64,000 nt of DNA from Rhodonellum psychrophilum GCM71 = DSM 17998 (lineage in GTDB: Bacteria > Bacteroidota > Bacteroidia > Cytophagales > Cyclobacteriaceae). The notes beneath the pieces are model-generated. The model was not told where the DNA came from. It saw only the letters and a list, made by a program, of their open reading frames with translations, and made no database searches. Positions 24,568 through 33,896 of the stretch are shown here, piece by piece (positions within the stretch are counted from its first letter, which is position 1; each line of letters opens with the position of its first letter). Made by a program: the position numbers and the translations under genes. Location of the stretch: contig NZ_KB906674.1 in the NCBI RefSeq assembly GCF_000381545.1, forward strand, positions 275,814 through 339,813, given 5' to 3'.

Positions 24568-26757
24568 TTACCTCAAGCGAAGACTGTTGGTGACTACCGA
24601 CACCGAGCTCAAAGCCATCGCAGCGCCCGCAATCATGGGGTTTAACATAAACCCAAAAGCGGGAAACAGAACGCCTGCGGCAATCGGAATGCCGATAATA
24701 TTGTAAATAAATGCCCAGAACAAATTTTGGCGGATGATTTTCACGGTTTTTTTGGTAAGCTCGAGGGTTCTTGGGATTTTGGAGAGTTCGGATTGGACCA
24801 AAGTGACTTCGGCAATATCCATGGCAATGTCTGTTCCCTGACCCATTGCAATGCTCAAATCCGCGAGGCTGAGGGCTTCACTGTCGTTGATGCCATCACC
24901 CGCCATGGCTACCTTTTTTCCTTGGTCTTGTAGGTTTTGGATATAGGCTGCCTTGTCTTGGGGAAGCACTTCGGCCTTGAAATGCTCAATTCCAACATCT
25001 CGGGCCACCCATTCTGCGGTTTTCTGTTGGTCTCCTGTCAGCATGTGGATGGTGATTCCCATTTTCTTCAATTCCTGAATGGCTGAAATGGAGTCGGCTT
25101 TGATAGGGTCCTGGATTTTAAAGGCAGCCACCAAATCGTTGTTTTTAGTTGCAAAAACAACCGTGGCGCCTTCATCTGAAGCTTCCTCCGCCTTTTTGAG
25201 CAAGGTCAAATCCGGAGCAACGCCTGTGGCTTCCAACCATTTCCAATTACCAATTCTGTATTCGTTTCCATTGACACTTCCTAAGACCCCTTTTCCCGTA
25301 AAACTCTTGAAAGTATCCAGTTCCTTATTGTCCTCGGAATTGGAAAGGTTTTCTACGATGGCTTTGGCCAAAGGGTGTTCGCTCCTTGATTCAAGGGCAG
25401 CTAGGATTTTCGCATCCCCATCATCCCATTTTTCACCATGATAGACGGCGGTTACTTGCGGTTTGCCTTCCGTGATTGTCCCTGTTTTGTCGAGTACCAG
25501 CGTGTCTATTTTTTTTCCTTTTTCCAGACTCTCCGCATCTTTTATAAGGACACCCATTTGTGCACCATTTCCCATTGCGGCCATGATGGCAGTCGGCGTT
25601 GCCAAACCCAAAGCACAGGGGCAAGCGATCACCAATACGGTGATCATGGCCAACATCCCCCTCAGCCAGGCATCCTCTGCTCCACTAAAACCCCATATCA
25701 ACAAGGTGATCAAGCCGATCACCAATACCGTGGGGACAAAAATACTGGCAGCTTTGTCCACCAATTTTTGGACGGGAGCCTTGGATCCTTGGGCAGCTTT
25801 CACTCTTTGGATGATTTGGGACAAAAGCGTGTTGTCCCCCACCTGCTCGGCAGTGAAGGTGAAGCTTCCCGTTTGGTTGATGGTTCCGGCAAATACCTTT
25901 TCTCCCGTTTTCTTCAAAACAGGGATTGGCTCCCCTGTGAGCATGCTTTCATTCACGTAAGAATCTCCATTCAAAACCTTTCCGTCCAATGGGATTTTTT
26001 GTCCCGGTTTGATCAGAATGATTTCACCCACGCCCACTTCAATGGTTTTTTTGATGATCTCCTTGTTGTTTTCAAAGACAGTGAGTTCTTGTGGCTGCAA
26101 GCCCATCAGCTTTTTCAGTGCTGCTCCAGTTCCTGATTTTGCGCCGGATTCCAGGGATTTTCCAAGAAGAATAAAAAAGACAATGACGGCGGCGGCCTCA
26201 AAATACACATGTGGTTCTATCCCTCTTGATTCCAAAAACTCTGGGAAAAAGGTATTGAAAGTACTGTAGATATAGGCAATTCCCGTACTCAAGGCAACCA
26301 AGGTGTCCATGTTGGTCTGACCTTTTTTTGCCAAAGTCCATGCGTGCCGAAAGAATTGGTTCCCAAAAACAAACAGTACAGGAGTGGTCAGCGCCCACAT
26401 AATGAAATGACCGTAGGGCATTGACATCCAAAACATCCCGATCAAAAATACAGGGAATGCCAAAATCCCAGCAAATAAGGTTCTTTGCTTGAGTTTTTTA
26501 TAGGCTTGGTTTTGAATGTCCTCCAAGTCATCTACATCCTTATCTTGGATGACCAGGTCGTATCCGCTGGATTGAACCTCTTTTTGCAATTCATCAAGAC
26601 TTGTTGCCTTTTCATCCCATTCTATCCAAGCGGATTGGTTGGCATAATTCACGGCTGCATTTTTTACCCCAGGTTTTTTGGCCAGGGTTTTTTCGACACT
26701 GATCGCACAAGCTGCGCAACTCATTCCGGTCACAGGGACTTCTTTTTTCTGTGTCAT
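24568..26757 (-). CDS. copA: Copper-exporting P1B-type ATPase
   Basis: Inner-membrane ATPase that pumps Cu(I) out of the cytoplasm. The 729-aa protein has one N-terminal HMA domain (GMSCAACA, Cys14 and Cys17), eight predicted membrane helices, the membrane metal motif ACPCALGLATP, the phosphorylation motif DKTGTITEG, the P1B signature SEHPLAKAIV, and GDGINDSEALSLADLSIAMG at the hinge. C-terminal NxxGIPIAAGVLFP and MAxSSVSVVTNSLRLR resemble CopA helices 7 and 8 that complete the copper site. No CueR/CsoR-type regulator is next to it. A TAAATTTG -7-like element lies about 95 bp upstream (26851-26858, minus strand). Confidence 0.96.
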   Translation of the reverse strand: MTQKKEVPVTGMSCAACAISVEKTLAKKPGVKNAAVNYANQSAWIEWDEKATSLDELQKEVQSSGYDLVIQDKDVDDLEDIQNQAYKKLKQRTLFAGILAFPVFLIGMFWMSMPYGHFIMWALTTPVLFVFGNQFFRHAWTLAKKGQTNMDTLVALSTGIAYIYSTFNTFFPEFLESRGIEPHVYFEAAAVIVFFILLGKSLESGAKSGTGAALKKLMGLQPQELTVFENNKEIIKKTIEVGVGEIILIKPGQKIPLDGKVLNGDSYVNESMLTGEPIPVLKKTGEKVFAGTINQTGSFTFTAEQVGDNTLLSQIIQRVKAAQGSKAPVQKLVDKAASIFVPTVLVIGLITLLIWGFSGAEDAWLRGMLAMITVLVIACPCALGLATPTAIMAAMGNGAQMGVLIKDAESLEKGKKIDTLVLDKTGTITEGKPQVTAVYHGEKWDDGDAKILAALESRSEHPLAKAIVENLSNSEDNKELDTFKSFTGKGVLGSVNGNEYRIGNWKWLEATGVAPDLTLLKKAEEASDEGATVVFATKNNDLVAAFKIQDPIKADSISAIQELKKMGITIHMLTGDQQKTAEWVARDVGIEHFKAEVLPQDKAAYIQNLQDQGKKVAMAGDGINDSEALSLADLSIAMGQGTDIAMDIAEVTLVQSELSKIPRTLELTKKTVKIIRQNLFWAFIYNIIGIPIAAGVLFPAFGFMLNPMIAGAAMALSSVSVVTNSLRLR

Positions 26758-26902
26758 TTGGGGCTTTTTTTTAAAATTGGCAGGATTTCAGGTGCGGTGT
26801 GAGAGTGCAATTGTGGTCTGAATTCCTGTTTTCCTTTTGTTGTTTGATTACAAATTTATCGATAAAGCCTTGCTTAACTTTATATCATTTCGGAAAAGAT
26901 TA

Positions 26903-27072
26903 AACCGGGAACAAGCGTTGGGTTCCTAAATGGAGCTTGAAATGGCAAGAAAATCAGACTATTCGGAATATAGAGCAAAATACCGATACGGTGAAGTCAA
27001 AAAAAATGCGCAAGAGGCTGATTATTGTATAATTGATTTATGGGATGGAATTGCCAAGACATGATACAGGTT
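26903..27072 (+). repeat. Dispersed intergenic repeat, copy C
   Basis: Begins AACCGGGAACAAGCGTTGGG and ends GATACAGGTT. The interior is well conserved: GGTTCCTAAATGGAGCTTGA, GGCAAGAAAATCAGACTATT, CCGATACGGTGAAGTCAAAA and GCTGATTATTG. It fills the gap between the divergent copA and bshC genes and may lie in the bshC leader. Confidence 0.8.
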
Positions 27073-27181
27073 AAACCTGATTCAACCGTTCTTGTAATAG
27101 AGAAAAAAACACGAACTTTACAGCCCATCTGGAAGTTAGTGTAACTTGTACCCAAATTGAGACCCTTGATTTCTTCATTTC

Positions 27182-28750
27182 ATGAATAAAGCCACCATTG
27201 AGCCAGACTGTACCGGTCAGTTTTCTTCCTTTTTTATTGATTACATTCATCAAAAACCGGCTCTTTCTCCTTTTTACAATCAATTTCCCAAGATTGAAAA
27301 CTTTGCGAAAATCATCGCGGAAAGAAAATTCGATGGGAAAAAGCGGGAAGTATTGGTCAAAGCTTTGCTTTCGCAATATTCGGAAGTGGAGGACTTGGCC
27401 CTGACCAAGGCCCAGATCGAGAAACTGGGGCTCGAAACCACTTTCACGGTGACGACTGGACATCAACTCAACTTGTTTACGGGTCCACTTTATTTCATCT
27501 ACAAAATAGTGACTACCATTAATTTGGCAAAGAAATTAAAGGAGGCTTATCCCAAATTTGAATTTGTTCCCGTTTACTGGATGGCGACGGAGGACCACGA
27601 CTTTGAAGAGATCAATTATTTCAAGTTAGACGGTAAAAAATACCAATGGCAAACGGAACAGAAAGGACCGGTTGGGGACTTCAAGCTAGAGGAGAGTTTC
27701 AAGGCTTTTATGAAAACGGTTGCCTTCGCGCCATCATTTTTTAAGGAAGCTTACCTGTCTTCCAAGACTCTTTCGGAAGCAGTCAGAAAATACGTCCACC
27801 ATCTTTTTGGTGAAAAAGGAATTGTCGTTGTGGACGGAAATGATGCCAACCTCAAGCGGCAATTTATCCCTGTGATGCGAGAGGATTTGGTGAACGAAAC
27901 CCCGCACGAATTGGTCAATGCGCAAACCGCCAAATTGGATGCATTGGGCTATAAGAGCCAGATTTTCCCCAGGCCGATCAATTTCTTTTATATGGAAGAT
28001 GGATTACGGGAGCGAATCGAAAAGAAAGGAACACAATATTTTGTACTGAATACGGATTTGAAATTCGAAGAAGCCGAGTTCTTGGACATGGTTGAAAATT
28101 CCCCCGAAAAATTCAGTCCAAATGTTGTGCTCAGGCCACTCTATCAAGAACAGATCCTTCCAAACCTTGCCTATGTCGGCGGGCCCGCAGAAGTCATTTA
28201 CTGGCTTCAGTTGAAGTCCATGTTCGATCATTTTGAAACCCCTTTTCCGGTGGTGATGCCAAGGAATTTTGCAGCTGTTTTGGATGCGCCGACTGTCAGG
28301 AAAATTAAAAAGCTGAACCTGTCACCTCAGGACTTGTTCATGGATTTCACAGACTGGAAAAAAGAATTTGTTTCCAAGCACTCTAATGTGGATATTCATT
28401 TGGTCGGGGAAAAGAAAAAGCTGCAGGACCTATTTGATCAAGCAGCATTGTCCGCCCGTTCAATCGACCCTACGCTGGAAAGCGCGTATGCTTCGGCAAA
28501 AGTCCGTGCGACGAAGATCTTGGATCAATTGTCTGTAAAAGTCCGGAAAGCTGAGGAAAGAAAATTCGGGGAGGAATTGGATCGCATGAAGGCGGTGCAA
28601 GCGTATTTTTTTCCTGGAGGAAGTCCACAGGAACGTGTGGAGAATTTTATGAAGTTCTATCTTTCAGACAATGATTTTGTGGAAAAATTATTTGGATTGT
28701 TTGACCCCTTCGATTTTGATTTCATGGTTTTGGCCTCCGATGACAAGTAA
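27182..28750 (+). CDS. bshC: Bacillithiol biosynthesis cysteine-adding enzyme BshC
   Basis: Adds cysteine to GlcN-malate in the last step of bacillithiol synthesis, the low-molecular-weight thiol of many Bacteroidota and Firmicutes. The 522-aa length is typical. Family segments are FTVTTGHQLNLFTGPLYFIYK, FVPVYWMATEDHDFEEINYF, KGIVVVDGNDANLK-like text, QIFPRPINFFYMEDGLRERIE, VVLRPLYQEQILPNLAYVGG and the long C-terminal coiled coil. The nucleotide-fold TGHQ motif is present. bshA and bshB are not in the window. The gene overlaps the next one by 11 bp. Confidence 0.95.
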   Translation: MNKATIEPDCTGQFSSFFIDYIHQKPALSPFYNQFPKIENFAKIIAERKFDGKKREVLVKALLSQYSEVEDLALTKAQIEKLGLETTFTVTTGHQLNLFTGPLYFIYKIVTTINLAKKLKEAYPKFEFVPVYWMATEDHDFEEINYFKLDGKKYQWQTEQKGPVGDFKLEESFKAFMKTVAFAPSFFKEAYLSSKTLSEAVRKYVHHLFGEKGIVVVDGNDANLKRQFIPVMREDLVNETPHELVNAQTAKLDALGYKSQIFPRPINFFYMEDGLRERIEKKGTQYFVLNTDLKFEEAEFLDMVENSPEKFSPNVVLRPLYQEQILPNLAYVGGPAEVIYWLQLKSMFDHFETPFPVVMPRNFAAVLDAPTVRKIKKLNLSPQDLFMDFTDWKKEFVSKHSNVDIHLVGEKKKLQDLFDQAALSARSIDPTLESAYASAKVRATKILDQLSVKVRKAEERKFGEELDRMKAVQAYFFPGGSPQERVENFMKFYLSDNDFVEKLFGLFDPFDFDFMVLASDDK

Positions 28751-29309
28751 ATCAGAAATAAGGGAAAGGCATAGAATGCTGCGGAAATCCCTGAAAAATG
28801 AGGAGAGGGAAATCCTATCTGAAAAAATCACTGAGCGGTTTCTTGAATTTTTGGATAAGCGGAAGGAGATACAGCATATCCATATTTTTCTCCCCATTGA
28901 AAGATTGTTGGAGGTGAATACTTATGCCCTTCTTAAAAAACTGTTCGAAAGGAAGATCAATGTCTATACTTCCTTGGTCAGCAAGGATAAAATCACGCTT
29001 GACACAGTCGCCTTGCATCGGGAAAGTGTTTTTGCTATAGACAAGTGGGGCATCCCGATACCCGAAAACGCAGAAAAAATTTCATCGGACGAAATACAAT
29101 TGGTCGTGATCCCGCTTTTGGCATTTGATTTGAAAGGGCACAGGTTGGGTTATGGGAAAGGTTTTTATGATAGGTTTCTGGAGTCTTTGAAACAGCCCGT
29201 TTTCAAGGTCGGATTCAGTTATTTTGATCCAGTGGAATCTATCCCGCATGAAAATCACGATATTGCATTGGATATTTGTATTACACCTGGAAAGATCCTT
29301 TCCTTTTAG
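28740..29309 (+). CDS. 5-formyltetrahydrofolate cyclo-ligase
   Basis: Converts 5-formyl-THF to 5,10-methenyl-THF using ATP. The 189-aa protein starts MTSKSEIRERHRMLRKSL, with the basic N-terminal segment that binds ATP phosphate, and contains the family motif LVVIPLLAFDLKGHRLGYGKGFYDRFLESL. The ATG at 28740 was chosen because it begins the conserved domain; the open frame extends upstream only inside bshC. The overlap with bshC (ATGA-like arrangement) suggests translational coupling, although the two pathways are not obviously linked. Confidence 0.93.
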   Translation: MTSKSEIRERHRMLRKSLKNEEREILSEKITERFLEFLDKRKEIQHIHIFLPIERLLEVNTYALLKKLFERKINVYTSLVSKDKITLDTVALHRESVFAIDKWGIPIPENAEKISSDEIQLVVIPLLAFDLKGHRLGYGKGFYDRFLESLKQPVFKVGFSYFDPVESIPHENHDIALDICITPGKILSF

Positions 29310-29365
29310 GAAACCATTTCGTTGGAACGCTTTAAATAAAACTTAAATCAATAAACTTCAGTACT

Positions 29366-29848
29366 ATGAAAAAAATATTCTACTCCTTTATTTTGTTTGC
29401 GCTTTTGGGATTTGGAAATGAGGCATTGGCCCAAGGCTACAATACTGCGATCGGCTTGAGAGCCGGTTCGGGAAATGGATTGACTGTAAAACATTTCATC
29501 AGCGATAAGGCGGCTCTGGAAGGTATTTTATACACAAGATGGAGAGGCTTGATTTTTGGCGGATTGTACGAAGTCCACAATGATATCAGGGAAGTCAAAA
29601 ATCTACAATGGTTTTATGGTGGAGGTGCCCATATCGGTACTTGGAATGCTGGTAGGGGAAATACGCCTTGGGGAGACCGCAACAGAAGTTATACTGCTAT
29701 TGGGTTGGATTTGATCATCGGATTGGATTATAAATTCGAAGATGCACCGATCAACTTGTCTTTGGATTGGAAACCAACCATCAACTTGACCAGAGATGCA
29801 GGTTTTTGGGGAGATGAGGTGGCTTTGTCCATCAGGTTTACTTTCTAA
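29366..29848 (+). CDS. Small outer-membrane beta-barrel protein
   Basis: 160-aa exported protein with signal peptide MKKIFYSFILFALLGFGNEALAQ (read to residue 23) and alternating hydrophobic strands: YNTAIGLRAGSG, LTVKHFISDKAALEGILY, GLIFGGLYEVH, YTAIGLDLIIGLDYKF, INLSLDWKPTINL, and a terminal strand EVALSIRFTF ending in Phe. This is the pattern of a small eight-stranded outer-membrane barrel. It has no specific family assignment and an unknown role. It is transcribed alone, with a terminator after it. Confidence 0.75.
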   Translation: MKKIFYSFILFALLGFGNEALAQGYNTAIGLRAGSGNGLTVKHFISDKAALEGILYTRWRGLIFGGLYEVHNDIREVKNLQWFYGGGAHIGTWNAGRGNTPWGDRNRSYTAIGLDLIIGLDYKFEDAPINLSLDWKPTINLTRDAGFWGDEVALSIRFTF

Positions 29849-29898
29849 ATAAGTCTACTGCTCAGATTGATTCTAGAGATGATTTTATACTTTGTGAG

Positions 29899-29934
29899 AA
29901 TAGTCTGGCCCTGATGGGTCAGACTATTTTTTTT
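29899..29934 (+). terminator. Terminator of the outer-membrane barrel gene
   Basis: AATAGTCTG/CAGACTATT stem with GCCC..GGGT-type inner bases, followed by eight T. Confidence 0.9.
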
Positions 29935-30500
29935 GCGTTTTTGGAAGGAGTGATGTCATGATCCAGCTTTTTCACGATTCTCTATGTTTTTATAGATCAA
30001 TATTGGTCAGATTCTGAATCTTGCTTTTAACTTTTTTGGTCGAATGGTTTTACTGTGAGCTTGTTTATCCCTGATGTTTTGATTTGGCAAATTCAAGATA
30101 GATTTTATTTGGGTTTGATTATAAATATAGTTTTGTAGAAAAGAATGAATTTGGCTCCTATAGCTTAAATTTTTAATTGATTTAGGCATTTTTTTTAAAA
30201 AGTGGTTTTTTTTTGAGCCAAAAATTATTTTGTAGCGACAATTTTCTTCCATTAGGGCTATAAGGGCTATAATGTTAAATAAAAATAAAAAATTACACAA
30301 AGGGCTTTTGTTAAAATTTTTTAACTGGATTAATGAATTAATTTATTTTTAATAAAAGCTAGTATAGTGGGGAAATTATTAGAATAGGTCAATATAATGT
30401 GATTATATTAAAAATAATGTAAAAAACACGCCTATGTAATTTATTTTTTTTTCATTCAAGAAGTTTTATACGAGGTGCGTTTTATAATGATTTCATTTAT
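29935..30500. other. AT-rich gene-free stretch upstream of the first susC
   Basis: Very AT-rich DNA with long A and T runs. A 97-codon leftward open frame at 30007-30300 has no recognisable family and is judged chance. No repeat copy or RNA gene was seen. It probably holds the upstream control region of susC copy 1. Confidence 0.5.
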
Positions 30501-30717
30501 TCAACGATTCAAACAAAAAAATGTCTGCTCATTTTAATTACACATTGTAATAATAAATAACCATTATAATCTATAATTAAAATCATGTATTATTAAAAAT
30601 AATTAAATATAGTAAAGAAAAATTTAAATAAAACAATAGTATCGTCTGAAAATAGTGCGCGTTTTGAATTCTGTGATAATTAATTTTTATTTACCAATCA
30701 ACTAAACTAAATACATT
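30501..30717 (+). promoter_or_regulatory. Leader of susC copy 1, duplicated at the second susC
   Basis: Two blocks match the region before the second susC at nearly the same distance from the ATG. One is TCAACGATTCAAACAAAAAA (30501) against TCAACCGTCCACACAAAAAA (36302). The other is the last ~45 bp, including GATAATTAATTTTTATTTAC and ATCAACTAAACTAAATAC. The middle has diverged. A shared promoter or RNA leader is likely. Confidence 0.55.
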
Positions 30718-33700
30718 ATGAGAAAAGCTTTACTTCTTGTTCTTGCGCTTTTCACGATGGCACTCAGCTATGATGTGTCTGCGCAACAACGGGCAATTAC
30801 CGGAAAGGTAATTTCCAACGAAGATGGATTGGGCCTACCGGGTGCATCCATTTTAGTGAAAGGTACCGTAATGGGAACAACCACCGATTTGGATGGTAAT
30901 TATTCCATTAATGTACCAGCAGGTTCCAATGTCTTGGTCTTCTCTTTTATTGGGTTAAAAACCCTGGAAGAATCGATCGGTAACAGATCCGTCATCAATG
31001 TAACCCTGTCTCCTGATGCTTCGGAACTTTCTGAAATAGTAGTGACTGCATTGGGTATTGAGCGGGACAAAAGTTCCTTGGGATACGCTACCCAGCAAGT
31101 GAGTGGGGACAACATTAGGGTTGCCCGTGAAACCAATGTGAATACTGCATTGGCTGGAAAAATCGCTGGAGTCCAGATCGTTTCAGGATCAGGTGCCAAG
31201 TTTGGTGCGCCTGCCATCCGAATCCGGGGCTTGAGGGGAATAAGTGCTCAAGATCCTTTGTATGTTTTGGATGGGATCATCGTCAATGATGCAGCCTCCA
31301 TCAATATGGACAACATCCAAGACATCAATGTGCTGAAGGGAGCCAATGCTGCGGCATTGTATGGTTCCAGGGCACGCGATGGTGTGGTGGTGCTTACCTC
31401 AAGAAAAGGTGGGAAAGGTGATCAGGTAAATATTGACTTTAACCAAACCAACACTTTTGAAAGGGTTTATATCCTCCCAAAATTCCAAAATGAATATGGT
31501 GGCGGTTATTCTCAGGAATTCCCGATATTCAATTTTGATCCAACCATTCATGACCCGGGACTTTCTGGGCTGAACGGGCTTCCAATGACAGAGTTTTATG
31601 CTGATGAGAGCTGGGGACCAAAATTGGATGGTCGAATGGTTGCACAATGGGATGCTTTTACTCCTGGCACAAGAGGCTTTGGACAAGCCCGACCTTGGTC
31701 ACCACAGCCAAACAATGTTAGGGATGTCTTTAGAACAGGCGCACTCAACAACACCAGTATCAACATTGGGAAAAGTGGAGAGAATTATGCTCTCAATACA
31801 ACACTGTCCAAGTCATCCAGAACTGGCGTAATGGAGAACACCAACCAAGACAAGTTGTTTTTGAACATGAATTTCAATGCCAAACTATCCAAAAAGCTTG
31901 AGTTGATTGCCGGTGCGAATTATAGTGAAGCCAATACTTTTGGAAATCTATTTGAAGGATACAACAGTATTGGTTCAAATGTGAACCAATGGTATCAAAG
32001 ACAATTGAATACCGATTTGTTACGGGAATATTACCAAATGCCTGATGGTCGGTTTACTTCCTGGAACATCAATTCGCCAACCAATACCAGACCCCTATAT
32101 TGGGACAATCCTTTTACCACCCTTTATGCAAATCCCAATGAGACCAATAGGGAGGTTTTAAGTACAAAATTTGCGTTGGCGTATGAGATTGTTGAGGGCC
32201 TTAAAGTATCCGTACAGGGAACTCGAAATACTGTATCGGGTGGAGGTACTTCCCAAACTGCTACAGGTACATTGGAAGTTGCTCGTTTTGCGACAAACAG
32301 TTACCGGGAAAATGAAGACAATATCCAAGGTTTGCTCAGTTATGACAAGCGGTTTGGTGATTTTTCTGTTGTGGCAAACGTAGGTGTAAACTGGAGAACC
32401 AATACGATAAAAAGATGGGGCATGAATACCTCCGGTGGTTTGAGTGTGGACAATTTGTTCAACATTTCAGCATCCGTTGATCCATATGTCGCCACCAATT
32501 TTGAAGGAAAAAGTAAAGTAAACAGTTATTTTGGTCAAGGATCAATCGGCTACAAGGACTTTCTTTATTTGGATGCCACCATCCGTCAGGATTATGATTC
32601 GAGATTGCCCAATGGCAACAATAATTATGTGTACCCATCGGTTTCGGCGAGTTTCGTGTTCACAGAGCTTGTTGATTTGAGATTCCTTTCCTTCGGTAAA
32701 TTAAGGTCAAGTTTCGCAAAAGTTGGGAATGAGATTGGTTTGTACAGAACGCAACAGACCTATGCACTGGGGATTCCTTATGCTGGCAATGCAGTTACCT
32801 CTGTGCCCAACGCTTTGATAGATCCCAACTTAAGAGCTGCCACCACTAATTCAATAGAAGTTGGAGCGGAACTGGGTTTTCTGAACAACAGAATCAATAC
32901 TGAATTCTCGATTTACCACATGGACAATTCAAATGAATTGTTGAGCATTACGATTCCTTCGCAATCTGGAGGAAGTGGATTTTTGACCAATTCAATCAAA
33001 TCATACACCAAAGGCTGGGAATTGTCAATTGGTGGAAGTCCCATTCAAAAGGTTAGAGGGCTAAACTGGGATGTGAATTTCAATATTTCGCGAAATAAGG
33101 TTTTCATTGAAGAGCTTGGATATGGATTGACCTCTTTTCCTTTAGCAAATGCTTTCAGGGGAACGAGTACTGTCGGTGGATGGAATGGTCAGGCATTGGC
33201 AAGAGAAAATGATGAGTGGGGTAGAATTGTCGGTCGTAAATTTAGAACAGATGACAATGGCAATGTAATCGTTAACAGCGCTGGACGACCTCTTTTGGAT
33301 GAAAATCAAGACTTGGGCAAAATCCTTCCCGATTTTACCGGTGGTATTTTCAATAGAGTAAGTTATAAGAATTTTGAATTGGCATTTACCATTGATTATC
33401 AGATTGGGGGTTCATTTATGTCAATCTCCCGTATGTTTGGTGCTTATTCCGGTCAAACATCAGAAACTGTTGGGAATAATGACAAAGGAAACCCAATGAG
33501 GGATGCTGTAGAAGATGGTGGTGGACTTTCATTCGGTGGTGTATTTGAAGATGGATCACAAAACAACATCTATCTGCGCGCAGACCAATACTTCAAAACC
33601 ATGTTTGGAACCAGCGAACAGTGGATGTATGATGCTACCTTTGTGAAAATGAGGGAATTGCGAATTGGGTATAACTTCCCAAGTGTTTTAATGGACAGGT

Positions 33701-33894
33701 TAAGCTACGTGAAAAGTGCATCAATTGCATTGGTTGCCAATAATCCTTTCCTTTTGTATTCCAAAGTGGATGGTATAGATCCTTCCGAAATTGGAGGAGA
33801 TTCAGTACAAGCAAGGAATAATGGATCTTGGGTTGAAAGTGGAAACTTACCAGGAACAAGAAGCTTTGGTGTTGATTTAAGGGTTAAATTTTAA
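30718..33894 (+). CDS. SusC/RagA family TonB-dependent outer-membrane transporter, copy 1
   Basis: Outer-membrane 22-stranded barrel that imports oligosaccharides or peptides with a SusD lid, energised by TonB. The 1058-aa protein has a signal peptide (1-22, ending VSA), a carboxypeptidase-regulatory-like domain (~26-105: GLGLPGASILVKGTVMGTTTDLDGN in two parts), a TonB-box-like SEIVVTALGI, and a plug domain with IRGLRGISAQDPLYVLDG and NVLKGANAAALYGSRARDG. The C-terminal barrel ends in GVDLRVKF. The first ~110 codons are nearly identical to susC copy 2 at DNA level; the rest diverges. susD starts 2 bp after the stop. The substrate is unknown because no hydrolase is linked. Confidence 0.96.
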   Translation: MRKALLLVLALFTMALSYDVSAQQRAITGKVISNEDGLGLPGASILVKGTVMGTTTDLDGNYSINVPAGSNVLVFSFIGLKTLEESIGNRSVINVTLSPDASELSEIVVTALGIERDKSSLGYATQQVSGDNIRVARETNVNTALAGKIAGVQIVSGSGAKFGAPAIRIRGLRGISAQDPLYVLDGIIVNDAASINMDNIQDINVLKGANAAALYGSRARDGVVVLTSRKGGKGDQVNIDFNQTNTFERVYILPKFQNEYGGGYSQEFPIFNFDPTIHDPGLSGLNGLPMTEFYADESWGPKLDGRMVAQWDAFTPGTRGFGQARPWSPQPNNVRDVFRTGALNNTSINIGKSGENYALNTTLSKSSRTGVMENTNQDKLFLNMNFNAKLSKKLELIAGANYSEANTFGNLFEGYNSIGSNVNQWYQRQLNTDLLREYYQMPDGRFTSWNINSPTNTRPLYWDNPFTTLYANPNETNREVLSTKFALAYEIVEGLKVSVQGTRNTVSGGGTSQTATGTLEVARFATNSYRENEDNIQGLLSYDKRFGDFSVVANVGVNWRTNTIKRWGMNTSGGLSVDNLFNISASVDPYVATNFEGKSKVNSYFGQGSIGYKDFLYLDATIRQDYDSRLPNGNNNYVYPSVSASFVFTELVDLRFLSFGKLRSSFAKVGNEIGLYRTQQTYALGIPYAGNAVTSVPNALIDPNLRAATTNSIEVGAELGFLNNRINTEFSIYHMDNSNELLSITIPSQSGGSGFLTNSIKSYTKGWELSIGGSPIQKVRGLNWDVNFNISRNKVFIEELGYGLTSFPLANAFRGTSTVGGWNGQALARENDEWGRIVGRKFRTDDNGNVIVNSAGRPLLDENQDLGKILPDFTGGIFNRVSYKNFELAFTIDYQIGGSFMSISRMFGAYSGQTSETVGNNDKGNPMRDAVEDGGGLSFGGVFEDGSQNNIYLRADQYFKTMFGTSEQWMYDATFVKMRELRIGYNFPSVLMDRLSYVKSASIALVANNPFLLYSKVDGIDPSEIGGDSVQARNNGSWVESGNLPGTRSFGVDLRVKF

Positions 33895-33896
33895 TT

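Noticed and set aside
30007-30300. 97-codon leftward frame in the AT-rich region before susC
   Set aside because: Lys/Ile/Phe/Asn-rich composition expected from AT-rich DNA; no promoter, family or neighbour context.
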